DNA of 32,994 nt, from assembly GCA_020853615.1 (NCBI GenBank), contig JADYYO010000183.1, positions 1-32,994 of the forward strand, in the 5' to 3' direction. The position numbers were made by a program, and so were the translations under genes. The notes below the pieces were generated by a model that ran no database searches, was not told the DNA's origin, and was given only the letters and a program-made list of their open reading frames with translations. Source of the stretch: Thermomicrobiales bacterium (GTDB lineage Bacteria > Chloroflexota > Chloroflexia > Thermomicrobiales > UBA6265). Numbering within the stretch: the first letter of the stretch is position 1; each line of letters starts with the position of its first letter. Of the stretch, positions 25,963 to 32,994 are shown in pieces.

Positions 25963-26907
25963 GTGTCCGAGGAGACGACGCCGCTTCCGCTCGAAGAGAT
26001 TGCGCCGGTCGTCGAGGCGTGCGTCGCCGTTCTGAGCCAGATCCCCTCCGCGCTCATAACCGACATCGATGGCACGATCAGCGCCATCGCCGCGACCCCC
26101 TTCGAGGCGGTTGTCGATCGGATCGCGGCGCAGGCGCTCGCGCGCCTGGCTGGCCGGCTGGCGGCCGTCGCGGTCGTCTCCGGTCGCGCTCCAGCCGCCG
26201 GAGCGGAGATGGTCGGTCTGCCCGGCCTGATCTACGTCGGCAATCACGGCATGGAGCGGATCGTGCGCGGGACGCCCTGGACGCACCCCGCGGCCGAGGC
26301 GGCCCGCGCGGCGATCGCGGCAGCGCTCGCAGAGATCGAGGCGGAAGTGCGCGCGCAGGGCGAGGCGCCCTGGCTGCTGGTCGAGAACAAAGGAGTGACC
26401 GGGACGGTTCACTACCGGCTGGCGCCGGATCCTGCCGCCGCCGCCGCGATGCTGGAGCCGCTCGCCCGCGTCGCTGCCGAGCGGTACGGCCTGCGCGTCT
26501 CGCCGGGTCGGATGATCGTCGAGCTGCGCCCGGCGCTCGGCGTCAACAAGGGGACGGCCATTCGGGAGCTGGTCGACGAGCTGGGACTGCGAGGCGTCGT
26601 CTTCTTCGGCGACGACGTCACCGATGTCGACGGCTTCCGCGCGCTGCGCGCGCTGCGGGAGGAGCGCCCCGTCCTGACGCTCAACATCGCCGTGCTCGGG
26701 CCGGAGACGCCCGAGGTGGTGGCCGAGGCGGCCGATCTGGCGGTCGCGGGAGTGCCGGCATGCGCGGCGACCCTTGCCGACATCGCCGCGCGACTCGACC
26801 GGGCGGATGAGATGACGGAAGGGCCCGCCGAGGCGCACACTCTGCACGACAACGACGCGACGCCAGACGTGACGCGCGGCGGGAGAGACCAGGGAGAGAT
26901 CGGGTGA
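25963..26907 (+). CDS. otsB: Trehalose-6-phosphate phosphatase-like HAD hydrolase
   Basis: ALITDIDGTISAIAATP (HAD motif I), GNHGMERI, VENKGVTGTVHYR, VELRPALGVNKGTAIRELV, VVFFGDDVTDVDGFRAL. Confidence 0.85.
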   Translation: MSEETTPLPLEEIAPVVEACVAVLSQIPSALITDIDGTISAIAATPFEAVVDRIAAQALARLAGRLAAVAVVSGRAPAAGAEMVGLPGLIYVGNHGMERIVRGTPWTHPAAEAARAAIAAALAEIEAEVRAQGEAPWLLVENKGVTGTVHYRLAPDPAAAAAMLEPLARVAAERYGLRVSPGRMIVELRPALGVNKGTAIRELVDELGLRGVVFFGDDVTDVDGFRALRALREERPVLTLNIAVLGPETPEVVAEAADLAVAGVPACAATLADIAARLDRADEMTEGPAEAHTLHDNDATPDVTRGGRDQGEIG

Positions 26908-27407
26908 GAGCACTACTCCTCGCGCTGGTGGTGATGCTGGGGAGCTTCGGCGGCACGATGGCTCAGGTGGCGCCCCCCTGGCGGCATCAGGTCGCGCCGT
27001 TGCAGACCGCCGAGATCAGCGTCGGCGGCGTGCCCCTGACGGTCGAGCTTGCCTACCAGCCGGCCGACCTGGCGCGGGGCCTCGGCTATCGCGATGGGCT
27101 GGAGCCGGGGACCGGCATGCTCTTCCTCTTCCCCGAGCCTGGGCCGCGCTCCTTCTGGATGAAGGGGATGCGCTTCTGCCTCGACATGATCTGGATCGAG
27201 GGCGACACGATCCAGGGCGCCGCCGAGAACGTCTGCCCCGATCCTCCGGGGACCGCGGATGCCGACCGTCCGTCGCAACTGTCGCCGGTGCCGGTCTCCT
27301 ACGTCCTCGAGGTGCCCGCTGGCTGGATGCGCGCCAACGGGCTCGGCGTCGGCGCGCCGGTCACGGGGCTGCCGCGGCTCGTGCCCGCCCCAACCGCCAC
27401 ACCCTGA
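26904..27407 (+). CDS. DUF192 family secreted protein
   Basis: Signal peptide; VELAYQPADLARGLGYRDGLEPGTGMLFLFPEPGPRSFWMKGMRFCLDMIWIEGDTI; 4-bp overlap with preceding CDS. Confidence 0.88.
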   Translation: MRALLLALVVMLGSFGGTMAQVAPPWRHQVAPLQTAEISVGGVPLTVELAYQPADLARGLGYRDGLEPGTGMLFLFPEPGPRSFWMKGMRFCLDMIWIEGDTIQGAAENVCPDPPGTADADRPSQLSPVPVSYVLEVPAGWMRANGLGVGAPVTGLPRLVPAPTATP

Positions 27408-27436
27408 CTACAACGGCCCGGGCATGTCGTGTCCTG

Positions 27437-27507
27437 CTGACGAAGGAGCATCTCGGCTCGGGGGAGACGTGATTCCGGGGAGCCGAGATCCTTCGCAAGC
27501 TCAGGAT
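27437..27507. repeat. Interspersed REP-like inverted repeat
   Basis: cgaaggagcatctcggctc ... gagccgagatccttcg followed by caagctcaggatgac; non-coding, imperfectly palindromic. Confidence 0.45.
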
Positions 27508-27836
27508 GACGCCACTGCTACGTAATGCTGTTCCATAGTGCTGTGGGTGGGACGGCCGCGGCCGCGTTGTTCATGCTGCTCTCGGAGGTTGTGCAGCAAC
27601 GCCTCCCGATCGACGCCAGCGAGGGCATCACCGAGCGCGCGCAGGCCGGCGACGGCTTTCTCTGGATCGTAGCCAGCAAAGGGCTCGCCGTTGGCCTCCA
27701 ATCGGGTCACGCGGATGGCATAGCGGTCGTCGCCCGTGTCGATAACCACGGGTTCCCCGCTGGCCTCGGCAGCCTTCAGCACCTGGTCAAGGGGACTGTC
27801 CGGGAGAATCGTGACGGTCTTGTGGTTTGTGAGCAT
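27501..27836 (-). CDS. Orphan antitoxin-like hypothetical protein
   Basis: VTILPDSPLDQVLKAAEASGEPVVIDTGDDRYAIRVTRLE...GYDPEKAVAGLRALGDALAGVDREALLHNLREQHEQRGRGRP; layout of small antitoxins but no toxin ORF downstream. Confidence 0.5.
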   Translation of the reverse strand: MLTNHKTVTILPDSPLDQVLKAAEASGEPVVIDTGDDRYAIRVTRLEANGEPFAGYDPEKAVAGLRALGDALAGVDREALLHNLREQHEQRGRGRPTHSTMEQHYVAVASS

Positions 27837-28023
27837 GGTCTATCGCTTCTCCGTTCATCCAAAGATCCTGTCGAGACGAGCAGACTTCAGCAGGAGTCGA
27901 TCGGCGAGGCCAGCGCGTTTGAGTGCGACGCCTCGGCCACTTACCAGAGTCTTCGCGCGTACGGAATCCCGTGTATCGTGCCTCTTGCGGGGAATCGCCG
28001 AATGCGACGAGAGGGGGTTGGGG

Positions 28024-29088
28024 ATGGCGACGGTCAGCCGGGAGTTCGCGGGCGAGGTCGAGGGGCAGGCGGTCGATCGGTTCACGCTCGAGAGTGACGG
28101 AGGGCTGCGCGTCAAAATCCTCCCTTGGGGCGCGACGATCCAATCAGTCTGGGCGCCCGACCGGGCGGGGCGCCTCGCCAATGTCGCCCTCGGCTTCGCC
28201 GACCTGGCGAGCTACGTCGATCGGAATCTCCCCTTCTTCGGCTGCGTCGCCGGCCGGTTCGCCAACCGGATCGCCGGCGCGGCCTTCACCCTCGATGGCC
28301 AGACCTATCACCTGGCCGCCAATGCCGGCGACACAACCCTCCACGGCGGCCTGCGCGGGTTCGACAAGCGCCTCTGGGCGGTGGAACTCTTCAGGGAGGC
28401 GGGCGCCGTTGGCGTCCGGTTGCGCCGGGTGAGCCCGGATAGTGAGGAAGGCTTCCCGGGCACGCTGACCGCCGAGGTCCGCTACACCCTCGATGACGAG
28501 AACCGGCTGCGGATCGACTACCAGGCCGAGACCGACCGTCCGACCGTTGTCAACCTGACGAACCACAGCTACTGGAACCTGGCCGGCGAAGGGGAAGGCA
28601 CTGCCGACGATCACCTGCTGCAGGTCAACGCCAGCCACTACACCCCGCTCGACGCCAGCCAGATCCCGACCGGGGAGATCGCGCCGGTCGCGGGGACGCC
28701 GCTCGACTTCCGGCAGCCGGCCCCCTTCGGCGCGCGCGCCCGGCAGGATCACCCGCAGCTCCTGCTCGGCCTCGGGATCGATCACAACTTCGTCCTCGAC
28801 CGGGAGCCGGGCGACGCCTCCCTGCGGGAGACGGCCATCCTGCGCGATCCGGCCAGCGGCCGCACCTTGACGGTCCTGACGACCGAGCCGGGGATGCAGG
28901 TCTACGGCGGCAATTTCCTCACGGGCGACCTCGTCGGGACGAGCGGGCGCACCTACCGGCAGGGGGATGGCATCGCGCTGGAGACGCAGCGCTTCCCCAA
29001 CTCGCCCAACCAGCCGGAATTCCCCTCCAGCGTCCTCCGGCCGGGCGAGTTCTACCGCTCCACGACCATCTTCGCTTTTTCCGCCTGA
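28024..29088 (+). CDS. galM: Aldose 1-epimerase (galactose mutarotase)
   Basis: ILPWGATIQSVWAPD, GCVAGRFANRIAGAAFTLDGQTYHLAANAGDTTLHGGLRGFDKRLW, VVNLTNHSYWNLAG, IALETQRFPNSPNQPEFPS. Confidence 0.95.
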   Translation: MATVSREFAGEVEGQAVDRFTLESDGGLRVKILPWGATIQSVWAPDRAGRLANVALGFADLASYVDRNLPFFGCVAGRFANRIAGAAFTLDGQTYHLAANAGDTTLHGGLRGFDKRLWAVELFREAGAVGVRLRRVSPDSEEGFPGTLTAEVRYTLDDENRLRIDYQAETDRPTVVNLTNHSYWNLAGEGEGTADDHLLQVNASHYTPLDASQIPTGEIAPVAGTPLDFRQPAPFGARARQDHPQLLLGLGIDHNFVLDREPGDASLRETAILRDPASGRTLTVLTTEPGMQVYGGNFLTGDLVGTSGRTYRQGDGIALETQRFPNSPNQPEFPSSVLRPGEFYRSTTIFAFSA

Positions 29089-29217
29089 GGCCGCCCGACC
29101 TCGTCGTCTGATTCCATCGCCGGCTCCGGAGAGTGGTACGTTTTTAGCGGGACCGCGAGCGATTGACGGCCCGCTTCACGAGGAGTCTGGCCGGGACGCG
29201 CCGGAGAACGTGCCGAG

Positions 29218-30735
29218 ATGGAACGCCGAGCTACACGAAGACGCTTTGTCGCGGGGGCCATCGCCGGCGGCGCCGCGCTTACCGGCGCCATCCCATCAGC
29301 CGGCGCAGTCGCGAGGGGCGGGGAAGCCTCCCCGGCGGCCTCGCCACCCGGCAGCGGCGAGGCGTTCGCCATCGGCGGCGTCACGCTGATCGACGGCACT
29401 GACGCGCCTCCACGGCCGAACACGACCGTGGTGATCGAGGGGAAGCGGATCGCCGAGATTCGCACCGCCGACGGAGGAGCGCCGCAGGGGATGCGCATCG
29501 TCGATGGCGCGGACCGCTTCCTCATCCCCGGGCTCTGGGACTCCCACGTGCACGCCTTCGTCTTCCCCTGGCAGGCCGATCTCTACTTCCCCCTCCTCAT
29601 CGCCAACGGCGTCACCGGCATCCGGGACATGGGCGGCGCCTTCCCGATGCGCGCCATCGACGAGATCCGCGCGGCGATCGTGGCGGAAGCGCGCATCGGG
29701 CCGCGCATCGTCGCCGGCATCATGGTCGATGGTCCCATGCCCGTCTGGCCCTTCGCGTTGCGCGCCGGCACGGCCGAGGAGGGGCGCGAGGCCGTGGCCA
29801 CGATCGCCGAGGCGGGCGCTGACTTCGTCAAGGTCTACACCCTGTTGCCGCGCGTGGCGTTCGAGGCGATCGCGGAGGCCGCCAACGAGCGAGATCTCCC
29901 CTTCGCCGGGCACGTCCCGATCGCGGTGACGCCCGCCGAGGCGTCCGATGCGGGCCAGCGGAGCCTCGAGCACTACAGCGACTCGATCCTGCCGTTTGTC
30001 TCGAGCGCCGAGGAGGAGATCGTCGCCACCCTGCGCGCCGCGGCGAGCGGCCCGGACCCGGTGCAGGCCTACGCCGCCGCCTTCTTTGGCTCCGCCCCGC
30101 GCCTCGTGGAGACGTTCGACCCGGAGAAGGCCGCTTCCCTGGCGGCGCACCTTGCCGCGAATCAGACCTGGTTCACGCCGACGTTGATCATCGGCCAGAC
30201 GCTGGCGATGAGCGGCGATGCGTCGCAGACGGGCGACCCCCGGCTTCGCTATCTGCCGTCCGAGGTGACGGCCTCGTGGAACCCCGGCAGCGCGGTCTGG
30301 CCGCCGGAACTGCTGGCGGCCTTCCGACGGTCGGTCGAGCTCGGCGAGCAGATGAGCGAGACGATGCAGGGCGCCGGCGTCCCCCTCCTCGCCGGCAGCG
30401 ATCTCGGCCTGCCCAACATCTTCCCCGGCTTCAGCCTCCATGACGAGCTGGCGCTGCTGGTCGCGGCGGGACTGACGCCGCTGCAGGCGCTGCAAGCGGC
30501 GACGCGCAACCCGGCGCGCTGCTTCGGCCTCGAACAGGAGCTGGGGACGGTGGAGACGGGCAAGATCGCCGATCTCGTCCTCCTCGACGCCGACCCGCTC
30601 GCCGAAATCGCCAATGCCGGCCGCATCGCCGCCGTCGTCGCCAACGGCCGGTTGTTCGAACAGCGGGATATCCAGGAGATGATGCAGGCCGCCGAGCGCG
30701 CGGCCGCCACGCCGCGGGCCACGCTCCTTCCGTAG
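29218..30735 (+). CDS. Amidohydrolase-family protein with Tat-type signal peptide
   Basis: ATRRRFVAGAIAGGAALTGA (twin-arginine-like), DSHVHAF, DFVKVYT, FAGHVPIAV, LEHYSDS, LLAGSDLG, LEQELGTVETGKIADLVLLDADPL. Confidence 0.9.
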   Translation: MERRATRRRFVAGAIAGGAALTGAIPSAGAVARGGEASPAASPPGSGEAFAIGGVTLIDGTDAPPRPNTTVVIEGKRIAEIRTADGGAPQGMRIVDGADRFLIPGLWDSHVHAFVFPWQADLYFPLLIANGVTGIRDMGGAFPMRAIDEIRAAIVAEARIGPRIVAGIMVDGPMPVWPFALRAGTAEEGREAVATIAEAGADFVKVYTLLPRVAFEAIAEAANERDLPFAGHVPIAVTPAEASDAGQRSLEHYSDSILPFVSSAEEEIVATLRAAASGPDPVQAYAAAFFGSAPRLVETFDPEKAASLAAHLAANQTWFTPTLIIGQTLAMSGDASQTGDPRLRYLPSEVTASWNPGSAVWPPELLAAFRRSVELGEQMSETMQGAGVPLLAGSDLGLPNIFPGFSLHDELALLVAAGLTPLQALQAATRNPARCFGLEQELGTVETGKIADLVLLDADPLAEIANAGRIAAVVANGRLFEQRDIQEMMQAAERAAATPRATLLP

Positions 30736-30747
30736 CAGAATCCCGGC

Positions 30748-30870
30748 TGGAGGGGCGATGCCTGCATCGCCCGGGCTGAACCGCCGCGCGTGCCCGTTCG
30801 CGGGGAGCGTCGCCTTTTCTCTGGCCCGGCGTTCTGGCGGCCCGGGCAACGCAGGCGTTGCCCCTACAAG
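30748..30870. repeat. REPIN-like pair of inverted short palindromes
   Basis: aggggcgatgcctgcatcgcccgggc (30751-30776) and cccgggcaacgcaggcgttgcccctac (30841-30867); each arm is itself a hairpin and the two are related in inverted orientation. Confidence 0.7.
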
Positions 30871-30900
30871 AGATGACCCGGCGCTCGGGTACGCCTCGCA

Positions 30901-31165
30901 TCATGCGGAATCCGGGTTATCACCGCCACATTGCCGCCGCCGACCCTCACCCCCAACCTCTCCCCCTACCGCGGTGGGAGAGGGGGGGTGTTCGCGGGAT
31001 ATCGCGCCAGGACCATACTTCTTATTAGGAATCCAGAAAAATTCATTATATATATATGCCGAGATATCCTGCCAAAAACCTCCCCTCTCCCACCGGAGTG
31101 GGAGAGGGGCTGGGGGTGAGGGTCGGCGGCGGCAATGCGGCGGTGAATATCCGGGTTCCGCGTCA
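30901..31165. mobile_element. MITE-like palindromic element, copy B
   Basis: TIRs tgcggaatccgggttatcaccgccacattgccgccgccgaccctcaccccca / cgcggaacccggatattcaccgccgcattgccgccgccgaccctcaccccca; cccctctcccac-cgga-gtgggagagggg hairpin; AT-rich centre; homologous to 15762-16036. Confidence 0.75.
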
Positions 31166-32236
31166 CTCTGTGCCGTCCGCGAGCAGGTCGAGGGCGTGCT
31201 GGGCGACCCCGTCCACCGAGATATCCGCGACCATCGACGGCTCGTGGCCGCAGGGATGGTTGAGTTCGTCGGCGCCGCAGAGCGGGCAGGAGAGACGCCA
31301 CGAGACGACCGGGCGGTGGCGCGTCCGCGTCAGTGGACCGTAGGTGAACAGATTCCAGCACCAGTAGATGCCGACCGTTCGCGCGCCGACGGCGGCCGCC
31401 AGATGGAGCAGCCCGGTGTCGTTCGAGACGACGACCCGGCAACGCGAGAGGAGCCCGGCCGCGCCGCCGAGCGAGAGCCGGCCGCACGTGTCAATGCTCT
31501 CAGCGCACATCCCCGCGCGCACCGCGTCGGCCAACGCCTGTTCCGGCGCCGTGCCCGTCACCACCACGCGGGCGCCGGCGGCGACCAGGCGATCGCCGAC
31601 AGCGGCGAACTTCTCCGGGGGCCAGCGCCGCTGCTTCGCGGTCGCGCCGGGGTGCAGCACCGCAAGCGGCCGGCCATCGTCCGGCACGAGCGCCGCCGCC
31701 TCGTCCAGATCGGCCGGCAGGAGCGGGATGACCGGCTCGAGCATCACCGGCTGGGCGCCCGCGAGGGCGACGACTTCCAGATAGCGGATGATCTCCGGCT
31801 GGAGCGGCGTGTAGGGAACCCAGCGGTCGAGCGGGGCGGCATCCCTCGTCCGCAGCCCGATCGTATGCCGGGCGCCGAGGCAGAGGAGAAAGGGGTTGGA
31901 GTTGCGCCCGCCGCCATGCATCTGCACGGCGAGGTCGAACCGCTCGCGCCGGGCCTCGGCAAAGAAGGCGTCGAGCGCGGCCGGATCCTCCACGGTCGCC
32001 TCGTCGCCATTGACGCCCCGGCTCGGGGGGACGACGAGGACGCGATCGATCGGCCCCGGCCGGCCGCTGAGAAACGCCGCGTGCCAATCCTTGGCGAGCA
32101 GGACGATCTCGGCCAGGGGATAGGCGGCGCGCAGCGCCTCGAGGGCGGGCAGCGTCACGATGAAGTCGCCGAGCGCGTTGGCGCGCAGGACCGCGATCTT
32201 GCGCACGTCCGGGAATTGCGGGAAAGCCTCCTGCAT
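31163..32236 (-). CDS. Glycosyltransferase family 9 (heptosyltransferase-like) protein
   Basis: KIAVLRANALGDFIVTLPALEALRAAYP, LAVLHPGATAKQRRWPPEKFAAV, VVSNDTGLLHLAAAVGARTVGIYWCWNLFTYGP; Cys-rich C-terminus CPLCGADELNHPCGH. Confidence 0.9.
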   Translation of the reverse strand: MQEAFPQFPDVRKIAVLRANALGDFIVTLPALEALRAAYPLAEIVLLAKDWHAAFLSGRPGPIDRVLVVPPSRGVNGDEATVEDPAALDAFFAEARRERFDLAVQMHGGGRNSNPFLLCLGARHTIGLRTRDAAPLDRWVPYTPLQPEIIRYLEVVALAGAQPVMLEPVIPLLPADLDEAAALVPDDGRPLAVLHPGATAKQRRWPPEKFAAVGDRLVAAGARVVVTGTAPEQALADAVRAGMCAESIDTCGRLSLGGAAGLLSRCRVVVSNDTGLLHLAAAVGARTVGIYWCWNLFTYGPLTRTRHRPVVSWRLSCPLCGADELNHPCGHEPSMVADISVDGVAQHALDLLADGTE

Positions 32237-32239
32237 CGA

Positions 32240-32923
32240 CTAGCGCTCGTCCTCGTCGTCGGACGAGAGACCGCGATCCGAGAGCGAGAGGTCGGCGCCG
32301 AGCGTCTCGCGCAGCGCGCGCTCGACGCGCCCCTGCGTGGCGGCCATGGTGACATCGCCGCGCGTCCGCTCCAGGACCGCGCGCAGGGCGTCGGTCGTGC
32401 GGCGCAGGCCGCCGGTGATGGCGTCGGGGAAATCGACGGTGACGAGCGCGGCGTAGATGTCGTCCATCGCCCCGAGCAGATATTCGGCGCGGGGGAGATC
32501 GTTCTGGCGCAGCCGGTCGAGCGCCTGCCGCCGCAGCTCCGAGGCCGCTTCCGCCATGGCGTTGAGGTAGGCCGCGTCTTCGACGCCAAGCTCGGCCGGT
32601 TCCGGCAGCGGGCGGTCGGCCACGATCGCCAGCGTCATCGCTGCCTCGGCCGCCTCCTTCATCGCATCCTGCACGTAGCCAGCCCAGTAGATGCTCGGGT
32701 AGGGCGCGAGCTCGTTGGCGAGTGTCGTCATCCGCTCGTGCGCCTCGGCCAGGAGCCGTTCCGCCTCGTCCAGCTCGCCGCGGTGCGTGGCGCGCACGCT
32801 GTTGGCGGCGAGGCGGGTGATCTGCCGCCCCTCGCCGAGCGCGCGGTCGCGCATCGACGACAGACCCTCGAAACGGCGAACGATCTCCTCGGCGATGCGT
32901 CCAGCGGGCGAAGCGGTCGCCAT
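32240..32923 (-). CDS. Translin/TRAX-like protein
   Basis: All-helical; SVRATHRGELDEAERLLAEA, GYVQDAMKEAAEAAMTL, DAAYLNAMAEAASELRRQALDRLRQNDLPRAEYLLGAMDDIYAALVTVDFPDAITGGLRRTTDALRAVLERTRGDVTMA resembles archaeal translin-family proteins. Confidence 0.72.
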   Translation of the reverse strand: MATASPAGRIAEEIVRRFEGLSSMRDRALGEGRQITRLAANSVRATHRGELDEAERLLAEAHERMTTLANELAPYPSIYWAGYVQDAMKEAAEAAMTLAIVADRPLPEPAELGVEDAAYLNAMAEAASELRRQALDRLRQNDLPRAEYLLGAMDDIYAALVTVDFPDAITGGLRRTTDALRAVLERTRGDVTMAATQGRVERALRETLGADLSLSDRGLSSDDEDER

Positions 32924-32994
32924 GAAGCCTCCTGTCCTGCTGCGGCGCGCCGGTCCGCGCGTGCCGGAATCCTAGTCGAGAAGTCGAGAAGTCG

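Noticed and set aside
25363-26913. 516-aa minus-strand ORF antisense to lipoprotein/otsB
   Set aside because: Shadow ORF; the plus-strand otsB motifs are decisive.
29296-30849. 517-aa minus-strand ORF antisense to the amidohydrolase
   Set aside because: Shadow ORF; amidohydrolase metal-ligand motifs are on the plus strand.

Overview
High-GC (probably Chloroflexota/Thermomicrobia-like; inferred from gene content and secreted-protein style, not tested) chromosomal window. It is mostly housekeeping and metabolic genes: a bifunctional homocysteine methyltransferase/MTHFR, ArgRS, a CysRS/MshC-type ligase, the rpsF-ssb-rpsR cluster, a parvulin PPIase, SRAP, GalM, a Tat-type amidohydrolase, GT9, a translin-like protein and several F420-type oxidoreductases. 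No CRISPR array, prophage, rRNA or convincing tRNA was seen. The most notable observations are: (1) a 397-aa CysS-family enzyme with MshC-like motifs and no C-terminal tRNA-binding domain; (2) ribosomal protein S6 with a long Ala-rich linker and a C-terminal YPVKGN...YH.P.S..Y..T..E.CF module; (3) a translin/TRAX-like protein in a bacterium; (4) two copies of a ~260-bp MITE-like palindromic element, each abutting a TGA stop codon and flanked by TCA trinucleotides; (5) a Doc-family toxin with Gln at the Fic-motif His position, paired with an AbrB-type antitoxin and a palindromic operator; (6) a LexA/SOS-box-like site upstream of the SRAP gene; (7) paired inverted arrays of YATCASC heptamers. 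All calls are by eye from sequence; no database search was run.
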